Counted from the stretch's first letter, positions 7,166 to 14,872 are shown. The stretch is 64,000 nucleotides of DNA from Campylobacter sp. RM12651 (GCF_022369475.1 NZ_CP059600.1:1983355-2047354); one strand, 5' to 3'. Notes: generated from the sequence alone by a model not told the origin. Numbers and translations are program-made.

Positions 7166-9355
7166 TTATAAATTCTTAATAATTTTCGGAGCTTTAAAGC
7201 AGTCTTTCTCCCAGTTTTTAATACCATTAAATTTTTCTATATCTACTTTACAAGTGTGAGCTGTGTTGCTATTTGATACCGCTGAACTTGGGCTTGAGCT
7301 TGTTAGCACATTTACATTTCCATTTAGGCACCTTTTACCATCAATTTGCCACCAAGCACCTTGAAAAATCAAAATATTATTAGGATTAATATCACAAATT
7401 ATTCTAGCCCCCACTAAAATCTCGCCCCTATCATTAAAAACTCTTACAATATCTCCTTGTTTAATGCCCTTTTTAATAGCTAAATCTTTATGCAAATAAA
7501 CAGGCTCTAAATCATTTTCACTATCTCTTATATCGCTATTATGTAGTTGTGAATGAAGTCTATAAGGACTATGTGCAGAAGTTAAAAACAAAGGATATTC
7601 GCTTAAAAGCTCATCTTTTTGCTCGTATTTTGCGATATTGTTTTTTATACTTAAATTAATATTTTTTATGTTTTTAAATCTTGTAAAAGGCTCTAATTCA
7701 CTTAAGCCCTGCACTTTTTCATAAGATTTTTCTAAAAACTCATCAAACTCACTTAAAATTATTCCTTTTTTAAAATATCTTTCTTTAATATCTAAATAAG
7801 CCAATTTTACTAGGTCTAATTCATCTAAATCGTGGCAAAATTCATAAGATTTATTAAATCTTTTTGCTATTTCTTTGCATATTTCAAAATCACTTTTTGC
7901 GTTATAAAAAGGCTCTTTTATAGGTTTTAGTGCAAAAATTATTTCTTTATTCGTGCTTTGTTCTATATCATAACGCTCCCCTTCAATAGCAATAGGCAAA
8001 ACAATATCACTCATCTTAGCTTGAGCCGTCCAAAAAGGCTCAAGTGTGATAATACACTCAAGATTATTTAAAGCCTTTAAACTCTCATTGCTATTTGGCT
8101 GATGGGTAAGATATGAGCCACAAGCATTTATCATTAATTTTATATCAGGATAAATGATTTCTTCATCTTTATAAGTGCTTTTTGTATTAGACCTTAATAA
8201 GCACTCGCTAAGCCTTGAGCTTGGGATATAATGATTTTTGCCTTTTATTTCGCCTAAAAGTGTATTTATATCACTTAATTTTTCTGTATTTTTTGCACTC
8301 TCACCCTTGCAACCACTGCTTAAATTAAACTCAATCCCTAAACCATCTTTGCCTATATGTCCGCACATAGCAGCTAAGCAAATTATTGCTAGGTAGTTAA
8401 ATTCTCCGTTTAATTGTCTTTGAATTGACCTACCTAATAAAATATTACTAGGATTATTTTTAAGCTTTAAGGCTAGATTTTCTAAATCAGTTTTGCTAAT
8501 ACCACAAATCTTACTAGCCCATTCTAAGTCCTTATTTACCCCGTCGTTTATGCCTAGAAAATAGTCTTTAAATGTATCAAATCCTGTGGTTTTACTCTCT
8601 ATAAATTCTTTATCATAAAGCTTGTTAGTATAAAGATAATTGCACATTCCAATAGCCATTGCCATATCAGAATTTGAATTAGGAGTTAGAGTTGTTGCAT
8701 TCATCATTTTTGCACTCTCATTAGCTCTAATATCTATAAAAATTACTTCAATATCTTTATTTTCAGCCATTTGTTTTAGATATTTTTCGTGTTCGTGCAT
8801 AGGAATATCGTGAGCAATTTTACTTGTAATAATAGGATTAGCTCCCCAAAACACCACTACTTTAGCGTGTTTGATTATTTCTTTATAATCAGTTGCTCTT
8901 TCATAAACACAAGATGAGCCAAAAACATAAGGCATACTAGCTATTGCAGAGCCGGTTGAATAATCTCCTAACTCAAAGACCCCACCACCAAGAGCATTGA
9001 TAAGTCTATGAATTAGCATTCTACCCCAGCCGATTTTACCTACCCCACCCCATTCGTAACTTTCAGCATAAATACTGCTAGAGCCGTATTCTTCATAATA
9101 TTTTTTAAGATTATTTGCAATTAATTCAAAGGCCTTATCCCAAGAAATCTCTATAAACTCATCATCTAATCTATCCTTAGAACCATCTAAAAATCCACGC
9201 CTAACGCAAGGATTTTTAATTCTTGAGCTATGATTTATTCTGCTTGTGTAATGATTAATCAAATCAGTCGGGGCTTCATCGTAAATAAAAGGCGTAATTT
9301 TATCATCTTCTAAATAAAACGCCCCTACTCTAGTGGCTATTAAATGTTTTTTCAT
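7166..9355 (-). CDS. bisC: Cytoplasmic molybdopterin oxidoreductase, probable biotin/methionine sulfoxide reductase BisC
   Basis: The 729-residue protein belongs to the DMSO/TMAO/biotin sulfoxide reductase branch. It contains GDYSTGSA with Ser133 as the expected molybdenum ligand, VVFWGANPI, RANESAKMMNATTLTPNSNSD and the C-terminal molybdopterin-binding domain (SAHSPYRLHSQLHNSD). There is no Tat signal and no Fe-S cysteine motif at the N-terminus, so it acts in the cytoplasm, which separates it from TorA/TMAO reductases. There is no cytochrome partner beside it. Its divergent neighbour bioY (biotin uptake) supports a role in recycling oxidised biotin; BisC also reduces free methionine sulfoxide in E. 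coli. Confidence 0.8.
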   Translation of the reverse strand: MKKHLIATRVGAFYLEDDKITPFIYDEAPTDLINHYTSRINHSSRIKNPCVRRGFLDGSKDRLDDEFIEISWDKAFELIANNLKKYYEEYGSSSIYAESYEWGGVGKIGWGRMLIHRLINALGGGVFELGDYSTGSAIASMPYVFGSSCVYERATDYKEIIKHAKVVVFWGANPIITSKIAHDIPMHEHEKYLKQMAENKDIEVIFIDIRANESAKMMNATTLTPNSNSDMAMAIGMCNYLYTNKLYDKEFIESKTTGFDTFKDYFLGINDGVNKDLEWASKICGISKTDLENLALKLKNNPSNILLGRSIQRQLNGEFNYLAIICLAAMCGHIGKDGLGIEFNLSSGCKGESAKNTEKLSDINTLLGEIKGKNHYIPSSRLSECLLRSNTKSTYKDEEIIYPDIKLMINACGSYLTHQPNSNESLKALNNLECIITLEPFWTAQAKMSDIVLPIAIEGERYDIEQSTNKEIIFALKPIKEPFYNAKSDFEICKEIAKRFNKSYEFCHDLDELDLVKLAYLDIKERYFKKGIILSEFDEFLEKSYEKVQGLSELEPFTRFKNIKNINLSIKNNIAKYEQKDELLSEYPLFLTSAHSPYRLHSQLHNSDIRDSENDLEPVYLHKDLAIKKGIKQGDIVRVFNDRGEILVGARIICDINPNNILIFQGAWWQIDGKRCLNGNVNVLTSSSPSSAVSNSNTAHTCKVDIEKFNGIKNWEKDCFKAPKIIKNL

Positions 9356-9386
9356 AATTCTTCCTTTATAAATATTATTTTTAGTA

Positions 9387-9419
9387 TATAATCATTTTTT
9401 AATTTTACAAAGGAGGGAT
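9387..9419 (+). promoter_or_regulatory. bioY promoter -10 and strong ribosome site
   Basis: TATAAT at 9387-9392 gives a leader of about 20 bases and AAAGGAGGG at 9409-9417 immediately precedes the bioY ATG. The 65-base divergent spacer to bisC has no obvious BirA operator palindrome. Confidence 0.5.
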
Positions 9420-9420
9420 T

Positions 9421-9969
9421 ATGTTAGCAGCTTTAAAAAGTTTTTGCTTAAAGAAAAATACTGCAAGCAATACAGCTAAAGTATTACTAGCAAGTATTTT
9501 AATAGCATTTGCTGCTAATTTAAAAATAAGCATAGACATCATACCCTTTACTATGCAAACTATGGTGGTTTTAACTATATCTTATGCTTTAGGCTCAAGA
9601 CTAGCTTTATTTAGTTTGATTTTATGGTTTTTAGAAGGTTTGTGTGGCTTTCCTGTGTTTGCTAGCGGTGGTGGTTTGCACGCAATTTTAAGCCCTAGTG
9701 GTGGGTATATTTTTGGTTTGATTGCTATGGGTTATATTATGGGAAAAGCTAAAGACCATGATATAAACAATGTCTTTGCGTTAAGTTTATATGCTCTAGT
9801 AGCTACTGCGGTGCTTTATATTTGTGGCTTATTTATTTTAAGCTTTTATGTTCCTAAGGATAAAATACTTAGTATAGGGTTATATCCTTTCATAGTAACT
9901 GATATTGCAAAAGCATTTTGTGCTGCATTGCTTATAAATCCTGCTTATAAGCTATTTAAAAACTTATAA
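9421..9969 (+). CDS. bioY: Biotin transporter substrate-binding subunit BioY
   Basis: The 182-residue product has five to six membrane helices and the BioY signatures PFTMQTMVVL and GLCGFPVFASGGGLHAIL followed by SPSGGYIFG. BioY is the membrane S component of an ECF-type biotin transporter; it binds biotin alone or with EcfA/EcfT modules, which are not encoded here. The divergent position to bisC makes a small biotin salvage locus. A stem-loop terminator follows directly. Confidence 0.93.
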   Translation: MLAALKSFCLKKNTASNTAKVLLASILIAFAANLKISIDIIPFTMQTMVVLTISYALGSRLALFSLILWFLEGLCGFPVFASGGGLHAILSPSGGYIFGLIAMGYIMGKAKDHDINNVFALSLYALVATAVLYICGLFILSFYVPKDKILSIGLYPFIVTDIAKAFCAALLINPAYKLFKNL

Positions 9970-9977
9970 TTTATAAG

Positions 9978-10019
9978 TGCTTTTAAGTCAATAAATCATT
10001 TTGACTAAAAGCATTTTTT
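9978..10019 (+). terminator. Rho-independent terminator after bioY
   Basis: Arms GCTTTTAAGTCA and TTGACTAAAAGC (12 bp with one bulged A) enclose a 10-base loop and are followed by ATTTTTTATT. Orientation fits the end of bioY. Confidence 0.8.
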
Positions 10020-10059
10020 ATTAAATTTCACATTTTTTTATATTTTTTTCAAAAAACTC

Positions 10060-10088
10060 TTGACAAACAAAATTTTCTTGGCTATTAT
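10060..10088 (+). promoter_or_regulatory. Strong promoter of tRNA-Asn
   Basis: TTGACA at 10060-10065 and TATTAT at 10083-10088 are separated by exactly 17 bases. A consensus -35 box is rare in Campylobacter and fits a stable RNA gene. The tRNA begins 30 bases downstream. Confidence 0.75.
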
Positions 10089-10117
10089 TACGCTTTTACT
10101 TAACGATTACTACTTAT

Positions 10118-10192
10118 TCCGGATTAGCTCAGCGGTAGAGTAGGCGGCTGTTAACCGCTTGGTCGTAGGTTCGAATCCTACATCCGGAGCCA
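10118..10192 (+). tRNA. tRNA-Asn (anticodon GTT), attachment gene of the element
   Basis: The 75 bases fold as a cloverleaf: acceptor arms TCCGGAT and ATCCGGA, D arm GCTC...GAGT, anticodon loop CTGTTAA with GTT, T arm GTAGG TTCGAAT CCTAC and an encoded CCA end. The integrative element starts inside its 3' end. The gene stays complete because the element supplies an identical 3' end. Confidence 0.97.
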
Positions 10193-10205
10193 CTTTTTTA
10201 TTTCC
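10175..10205 (+). repeat. Left attachment site attL (31-bp direct repeat)
   Basis: The repeat starts in the T arm of tRNA-Asn, covers the acceptor 3' strand and CCA, and ends TTTATTTCC. It is identical to 45027-45057. Sequences diverge immediately outside on both sides. Confidence 0.92.
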
Positions 10206-10267
10206 ATTAGTTTTATTTATTTTGTCTTTAAGAAAAGATATTAGGTTAGTGAAAATTAGGAGCTTAT

Positions 10268-10483
10268 ATGAAAGATAATAATGTAAAACTTAAATCAATA
10301 TATGATACTTCTATTGTTATAAAAAATAATGATCTTTTAGCAAAACAAATTTCTGATTACTTAAAAGAATATTTAAAAATTAAACGATTTGGAGGCAATG
10401 GTGGAAAATTTGCTTATATTGATGATGAAGGAAAATTTATTAAGCATATAGATATAAACGAGTTAAGCATTAAGGATCTGTAA
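10268..10483 (+). CDS. Small unknown protein, paralogue of the next gene's C-terminus
   Basis: I do not recognise this 71-residue protein. TAGGAG stands five bases before the ATG. Its residues 25-71 (YLKEYLKIKRFGGNGGKFAY...) align with the C-terminal half of the following 129-residue protein (KEVLKLKRIGTQGGKLANI...), so the pair arose by duplication or one is a shortened copy. It is the first gene inside the left end of the element. The shared GGK-[FL]-A-x-ID-x-[DE]-G motif could be a small DNA-binding or dimerisation unit, but this is conjecture. Confidence 0.7.
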   Translation: MKDNNVKLKSIYDTSIVIKNNDLLAKQISDYLKEYLKIKRFGGNGGKFAYIDDEGKFIKHIDINELSIKDL

Positions 10484-10493
10484 AAGGAAAAAT

Positions 10494-10883
10494 ATGAAAG
10501 AAGAAAATAATAAACTTACACCGTTACATAAAGCCAACATAAGCGATATTAAGAAAAAATTACCCAAATTAAAACAAGCTTTAAAGAATGAAATAGAAAC
10601 ATATAACGAAGAAATGCGTTTTAAAATATTTGATGAAATCAAAGAAGTAATAATTATTGCATTACAATGTGGTAAAACATATAAAGAAATAATTGAATTA
10701 CTAAAAAATAATTTAGAAGTTATGGTTACAGATAAACAGCTTGCAAGATATGTTAAAGAAGTATTAAAGTTAAAAAGAATAGGCACACAAGGCGGTAAAT
10801 TAGCTAATATTGATTCTGATGGTAATTTCATAAATTATGTTGACATAGAAAATATAAATATAGATTTATTAGATGATAATTAA
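10494..10883 (+). CDS. Unknown helical protein at left end, possible DNA-binding
   Basis: The 129-residue product is unrecognised. Residues 1-50 are charged and helical; residues 60-100 (KTYKEIIELLKNNLEVMVTDKQLARYVKEVL) look like a helix-turn-helix in which TYKEIIELL and TDKQLARYV would be the helices. The rest repeats the C-terminal motif of the preceding gene. It is ten bases downstream of that gene with AAAGGA before the ATG, so both form one operon. Its stop lies 13 bases before the left inverted repeat, so a role at that repeat (excision factor, repeat binding) is conceivable but unproven. Confidence 0.7.
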   Translation: MKEENNKLTPLHKANISDIKKKLPKLKQALKNEIETYNEEMRFKIFDEIKEVIIIALQCGKTYKEIIELLKNNLEVMVTDKQLARYVKEVLKLKRIGTQGGKLANIDSDGNFINYVDIENINIDLLDDN

Positions 10884-10895
10884 AATACTTTAATT

Positions 10896-11175
10896 GTCTG
10901 TTACTTGTCTGACACTAGTCTGACACTAGTCTGCTCTATAAAATAGACTAGTCTGACTAGTCTGTATATTTTTTACATATAAAAATTATTAAAATTTAAA
11001 AAATAGCAAAAAAAGTAATGAATTTTAAGTATTTTTAACGCTTGTCTGACACTAGTCTGCTCTATAAAATAGACTAGTCCGTAATCTTATGCACTAGTCT
11101 GAATTTTATTAATACTTGTCTGGAATTTATATTAATTTATAATTTAAAATAGTTTATTTTAAATTATTTTAGTTT
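10896..11175. repeat. Left copy of the long inverted repeat (IR-L)
   Basis: About 280 bp that recur in inverted orientation at 42669-42961 with only scattered changes and one net 13-bp difference. It contains two blocks built from TTGTCTGACACTAGTCTG-type units and AAATAGACTAGTC, each centred on the palindrome GACTAGTC, separated by an AT-rich 95-bp spacer, and ends with 10-bp-phased TATTTTA units at 11145, 11155 and 11165. No ORF is present. This copy occupies the gap between the left-end genes and the methyltransferase. Confidence 0.95.
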
Positions 11176-11223
11176 AGAATATATCTATAACATTTTTTTA
11201 TTATGTTTTTAATTTTATTAATA

Positions 11224-11280
11224 TTTTTTGGCTATAATAATTAATATATGGCAGATACTTCAGCCAAAAAACTGCCATAT
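11224..11280. promoter_or_regulatory. Two interlocked inverted repeats at the 3' end of the methyltransferase gene
   Basis: TTTTTTGGCT (11224-11233) pairs with AGCCAAAAAA (11262-11271), while ATATGGCAG (11246-11254) pairs with CTGCCATAT (11272-11280). The pairs cross, so they form a pseudoknot or are mutually exclusive. The second stem could act as terminator for the methyltransferase; the crossing arrangement suggests something more. Confidence 0.5.
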
Positions 11281-11837
11281 TATTTTAAACTTTTCTCGTA
11301 TTTATTAATTTTTTTAAAAATCATTTTTTCTTTTAATACATTATGGCAAAAATAAGCACTACCAAAATGATTTCCCTTAGTCGTTTTTTCAAAATTTCTA
11401 TTAGTGTGATAATCTATCCTTAAATCAAAAACTATTAGTTCTAACCCATATTTTAAAAATAAATCTACTCTAGCCTTACCTTGCAATGCATTTATTGGCA
11501 TTAATAAGCAAAATGGTTTATTTAACTCGTAGCACTTTTTCAAGACTTTATCTTTTTTGCTATACGGTGGATTTGAAATAATAATATCGTAATGTTCTTT
11601 AGGTTCATAATAAAAAAAATCCCCCCCCCTACTATCATCAATGTGAGAGTAGATTACCTTATTACCATTTTTTGTAAAAAGCTGAACGAATGCTGACCAT
11701 TCCTTATCAAATGGACACCATATTGTTTTGCTTTTAGGAATAAATTCTAGTAATGGTTCTACTGCATAAAAAGGTGTATATACTTCATCACCAGATGGAG
11801 TTTTATCACAAGTTAAATATGCTTTATTAACTGCCAT
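11280..11837 (-). CDS. Orphan adenine-N6 DNA methyltransferase, probably phase-variable
   Basis: The 185-residue protein resembles small phage-type methyltransferases. It has DEVYTPFYAVEPLLEFIP and WCPFDKEWSAFVQLF at the N-terminus, SHIDD and DFF for the cofactor pocket, and IISNPPYSKKD with the NPPY catalytic motif of N6-adenine enzymes. The substrate is assumed to be DNA; a tRNA adenine role cannot be excluded. No restriction gene is adjacent. A run of nine G on the coding strand (11621-11629) encodes Arg-Gly-Gly just before the DFF segment; a one-base slip would shift the frame about 70 residues in. As read, the gene is in the ON state. Likely roles are protecting the element on entry or altering expression. 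Confidence 0.82.
   Translation of the reverse strand: MAVNKAYLTCDKTPSGDEVYTPFYAVEPLLEFIPKSKTIWCPFDKEWSAFVQLFTKNGNKVIYSHIDDSRGGDFFYYEPKEHYDIIISNPPYSKKDKVLKKCYELNKPFCLLMPINALQGKARVDLFLKYGLELIVFDLRIDYHTNRNFEKTTKGNHFGSAYFCHNVLKEKMIFKKINKYEKSLK
11621..11629 (-). repeat. G9 homopolymeric tract within the methyltransferase gene
   Basis: Nine consecutive C on the plus strand (G on the coding strand), followed by a run of T. In Campylobacter, G tracts of eight or more are classical slippage sites for phase variation. It stands out in DNA of about 25% GC. Confidence 0.85.
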
Positions 11838-11881
11838 GCTTATATTTATATATTCTATTGTTTAAAAAGTAACATTGCATT

Positions 11882-12472
11882 TTACCAATTGATTACATCG
11901 TTTTTATTAGATATGTTAGTATTTTTAAACATTATGTTTTCAATAATTTCTGAGCTTTTAATTCTTAGTAAAATATAAATTCTGCTATAAAAAATAATGC
12001 AATTTATTAAATTCTCTTTTGTGATTTTATCATTTAATTCAAGTTTAAAAATATTATTATTTTTTATACATTCATATTCTGTTGCGTGTTCTGTTGCGTG
12101 TTTAACAATATTATCTATATCTAGTTTTTTTAACTCATTTAATGTAAAATCTTTTAATTCAAATTTACAAATATAAAGAAAAAAACCTATATTATTATAT
12201 TTATCTGCTACATATTCTATTTTAGCATTCCACTTATCTAATTCATTAAAGCATAAAATACTTTCTGCATTAATAGAACAACCATAAGCTTCATAATTAA
12301 GTTCTAATCTATTTAATTCTAAAATATCAATCATATAATCAATACCACATTTGAAAAAATCAAAAACATTTTTTTTACTATCTTTTTTTGTGTCTAAAAA
12401 ACAATTATCTTGTAGATGTTTTTTTAATTTTTCTATATAAAAATCAGCTTCTTTATTAATAATATAATTCAT
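11882..12472 (-). CDS. Unknown element protein with tandem 12-bp duplication
   Basis: This 196-residue protein is not recognised. It is acidic and helical, without signal peptide or membrane span, and contains IVKHATEHATEYE, encoded by a perfect two-fold 12-bp tandem repeat near 12072-12098. It is last but one of a four-gene minus-strand group ending in the methyltransferase and facing away from the candidate oriT. Ribosome site AAGGAAAAAAG precedes the ATG. A role in the relaxosome or in establishment is only suggested by position. Confidence 0.65.
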   Translation of the reverse strand: MNYIINKEADFYIEKLKKHLQDNCFLDTKKDSKKNVFDFFKCGIDYMIDILELNRLELNYEAYGCSINAESILCFNELDKWNAKIEYVADKYNNIGFFLYICKFELKDFTLNELKKLDIDNIVKHATEHATEYECIKNNNIFKLELNDKITKENLINCIIFYSRIYILLRIKSSEIIENIMFKNTNISNKNDVINW

Positions 12473-12483
12473 CTTTTTTCCTT

Positions 12484-13152
12484 TTATCTATGTATAGGTT
12501 TTGAAATGTCTTTTTGACTCTCTTTTACATTAGCAACTTTATTTTCTTTTATAATTTCTACAATGTTTTCTTTAAGTTTTTGTGTAGCCTGTGCTTCTTT
12601 TAACGAAATGGCTTGTTTGGAATTATCAATAACTTTTGCATTGCCATCTTTAAACATTTCAAAAAAATCTAAAGTAGCTTGATAAACTCCATTTAATTCT
12701 TCATCGTGTAAATTTATTGAGCGTAAATCATTAAATATATTTTTAAAATTTTCTTGTTTTTCAGGTTGTTTAAACTTACCACCTTCGCCAAATCTTTCTA
12801 ACAATTCAAATACTTGTTTGTTTGTATTTTTGTCTGCAACTTCTTTATTTAAATTCGTATTTGATAAATTTATCAAGTGGTTTAAATCCTTACTAAATGC
12901 CCCAACGCCTAAAGGAGTATTTAGTTCTTGCTCTTTTCCATTGAGCTTTATTTTTAATTTTATAAACTCGTTGGGGAATTTTAAATTTTCTTTTGCACTG
13001 GCTTTAATAATATCATCTAACATAGCTAAAGATTGAAGCAATGCATTTTTTTCGTTATCTTTAAATTCTTTATTAGTTGAAAATATATCCTGTCTTTTTT
13101 TATCCATATCTTCAACTGATATTATTGTAATGCTTTCAAATTTATCTTTCAT
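12484..13152 (-). CDS. Unknown element protein
   Basis: The 222-residue product is not recognised. It is soluble, lysine- and glutamate-rich, with a central LNTPLGVGAFSKDLNHLI segment and a charged C-terminal helix (residues 175-210). Its first codons overlap the end of the upstream 76-residue gene by 11 bases, and it is followed after 11 bases by the next gene, so all are co-transcribed. No motif supports a function. Confidence 0.65.
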   Translation of the reverse strand: MKDKFESITIISVEDMDKKRQDIFSTNKEFKDNEKNALLQSLAMLDDIIKASAKENLKFPNEFIKLKIKLNGKEQELNTPLGVGAFSKDLNHLINLSNTNLNKEVADKNTNKQVFELLERFGEGGKFKQPEKQENFKNIFNDLRSINLHDEELNGVYQATLDFFEMFKDGNAKVIDNSKQAISLKEAQATQKLKENIVEIIKENKVANVKESQKDISKPIHR

Positions 13153-13372
13153 GCTCTTTCTCCTTTATAGATAAATCATTTATTATTTTTAAATCATATT
13201 TTTTACATAACTCATCAAATAAAGAATAGAATTCTTTTTCTTTTTCTAAAAGCATCATTGCTTGCTTACCTAATTCAAGAAAAAATTTATTTTCTAAATC
13301 TTTTTTCTTTTGCTTGGCATCTTTAAGTTTTTCTTCTAACGATGCAATAATTTGATCTTGTTTTGAATACAT
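13142..13372 (-). CDS. Small coiled-coil protein, mobilisation-accessory-like (TraD/MobD type)
   Basis: The 76 residues open with a highly charged heptad-like helix (QDQIIASLEEKLKDAKQKKK) then FLELGKQAMMLL. This layout, a short basic coiled coil ending in LG-x-x-[AL], resembles small TraD/MobD-type conjugation accessories that stand next to relaxase genes. Identity is weak. AAGGAGATATT precedes the ATG. It is the first gene of the minus-strand group divergent from the mob operon, with the candidate oriT in the spacer. Confidence 0.6.
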   Translation of the reverse strand: MYSKQDQIIASLEEKLKDAKQKKKDLENKFFLELGKQAMMLLEKEKEFYSLFDELCKKYDLKIINDLSIKEKEHER

Positions 13373-13535
13373 AATATCTCCTTGAATAATTTTATTTATT
13401 ATATCACAAAATAATTATTATTTTAATAAAAAAATCTTTTTATTAATTAATTTATATCTTATAATTTTAATATTTTAATATTTCTATTTACTTAAAAAAG
13501 TTATTATTAATTTTAGAATAAAATAAGGTTAGGCA

Positions 13536-13575
13536 GGATAGACAAAGTATCCAAAAAGTGCCATACACTTTTTTT
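13536..13575. other. Candidate oriT in the divergent mob spacer
   Basis: Two adjacent stem-loops occur: GGATA/TATCC (13536-13540, 13548-13552) and AAAAAGTG/CACTTTTT (13553-13560, 13566-13573) with a CCATA loop. They lie in the 246-base spacer between divergent mobilisation groups, upstream of mobC and the relaxase gene. MOBP nick sites often lie just 3' of such repeats. The second stem also looks like a terminator, but no gene ends here. Confidence 0.45.
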
Positions 13576-13633
13576 ATACTATTGTCAAAACTGCTGTTAG
13601 CTCTTATATGTTATTAGCGTGAAAGGAATAGAT

Positions 13634-14320
13634 ATGGATAAAATTAAGAATGATATTTTAACTTTAGGAAGTGTTACTAAATTAGTTGAACATGAAGATT
13701 TTGAAAATTTTATAAATAAATTAAATAATGTTGATTTTAAAACTATTACACGTCGTATTTTACATAACCTTTCTTTTCATTTTAGATATGATGATTATAC
13801 ACAGCAAACCATAAATCATCCAGAGCAATTAATTCCATTATTATATAGTCATAGCAAACGCTTTGAAATTCGTTGCATTATCAGACAAAGTCTTTATAAA
13901 ATAATGTCAAATTATTTTCCTAAAATAGATATTAAGTTATTAGATATTGAAACTATAAAAAATAATTTTTTAGAAGAACAAAAGAACTATAAAGACTATC
14001 ATGCAGATTTAGTAACAAAAAATATAAGACCAAGATTCGATGATAAATATCGTTATGGTTTTAAAGTTAGAGTAACCGAAAACGAATTTTTTTATAATGC
14101 AAAAGATTGTGATAATTTAAATAAACTTGAATTTAAATTTCATCAAGATTTGGGTGTTCATTTAACTCTAGTGGATACTTCAAAATGTTATTCAATGGAT
14201 ATAGATACCGTTTCTAAAAATGTAAATATTTTAAGTCACCCAAAGTTAATTGCCGAAGAATTTGTATCTATGCTTGAAAAAATAAATAATAGTCAACCAT
14301 ATTTTAATTTTATATGCTAG
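13634..14320 (+). CDS. Unknown protein opening the mob operon
   Basis: I do not recognise this 228-residue soluble protein. The ATG at 13634 has AAAGGA (13621-13626) seven bases upstream; a GTG five codons earlier overlaps that ribosome site and is rejected. The sequence is rich in aromatic and charged residues, with HNLSFHFRYDDY and PRFDDKYRYGFKVRV segments, and no membrane span or known motif. Nine bases separate it from mobC, so it is probably transcribed with the relaxase genes and reads away from the candidate oriT. Confidence 0.7.
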   Translation: MDKIKNDILTLGSVTKLVEHEDFENFINKLNNVDFKTITRRILHNLSFHFRYDDYTQQTINHPEQLIPLLYSHSKRFEIRCIIRQSLYKIMSNYFPKIDIKLLDIETIKNNFLEEQKNYKDYHADLVTKNIRPRFDDKYRYGFKVRVTENEFFYNAKDCDNLNKLEFKFHQDLGVHLTLVDTSKCYSMDIDTVSKNVNILSHPKLIAEEFVSMLEKINNSQPYFNFIC

Positions 14321-14329
14321 TGGGAAAAA

Positions 14330-14872
14330 ATGAGCTCTAAAAAAACTACAATTAGATTAAAAGATTATGCACTTGAATATTTAGATAAGTTAAAAGAAAC
14401 TAAAGGAGTTTCATATACTCAAGTAATACATGAGCTTATACTAATATGTATTAAGGAGAATTATAAATTTTTAAAAGATGAAAATATTAAAGATGTGGAA
14501 ACCAAGTATAAAGAGATTAGAATTTTCATAAGCAAAGATGAGTATGAAACATTAGAAAATTTTAGAAAAATACACGGCTTTAATTCAATAACTAAAGAAG
14601 CTAAATATTTAATATTATCATCTTTAAAAGATGAAAAATATATTAGCAAAAATCAATTTAATGAACTAATGAAAGCTATTGTAGAAATTAAAAAAATAGG
14701 TGTAAATATAAATCAAATTGCAAAAGTTTTAAATGAAAAAAGATTTGATAACTTTAGTCCTGACATGCAAAAATTTAATAAAATTGTAGAAGATACAAAC
14801 AATGAAATTAAACTAACAATAAAGCAAATTGTATCAGACTATATGGCTTTAACAAAGAGATTAAATGGCTAA
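14330..14872 (+). CDS. mobC: MobC-type relaxosome accessory with two ribbon-helix-helix segments
   Basis: The 180-residue protein starts with KTTIRLKDYALEYLDKLKETKG, a ribbon-helix-helix pattern, and repeats a similar strand-helix-helix at residues 65-105 (EIRIFISKDEYETLENF). Residues 110-135 (FNELMKAIVEIKKIGVNINQIAKVLNE) match the MobC hallmark (x-x-G-x-N-[ILV]-N-Q-[IL]-A). MobC binds oriT DNA and helps strand separation for the relaxase. It overlaps the relaxase start by eight bases, which indicates translational coupling. The duplicated RHH is unusual. Confidence 0.8.
   Translation: MSSKKTTIRLKDYALEYLDKLKETKGVSYTQVIHELILICIKENYKFLKDENIKDVETKYKEIRIFISKDEYETLENFRKIHGFNSITKEAKYLILSSLKDEKYISKNQFNELMKAIVEIKKIGVNINQIAKVLNEKRFDNFSPDMQKFNKIVEDTNNEIKLTIKQIVSDYMALTKRLNG

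Noticed and set aside
7166-9355. Periplasmic TMAO/DMSO reductase TorA
   Set aside because: No Tat signal peptide and no cytochrome partner; neighbour is bioY.
10896-11175. CRISPR array from repeated CTAGTCTG units
   Set aside because: Units are short, irregularly spaced, partly palindromic and recur with the same spacers in the inverted copy; there are no cas genes.
13553-13575. Rho-independent terminator
   Set aside because: Stem followed by T run looks like one, but it lies between divergent genes where no transcript ends; kept as oriT candidate.
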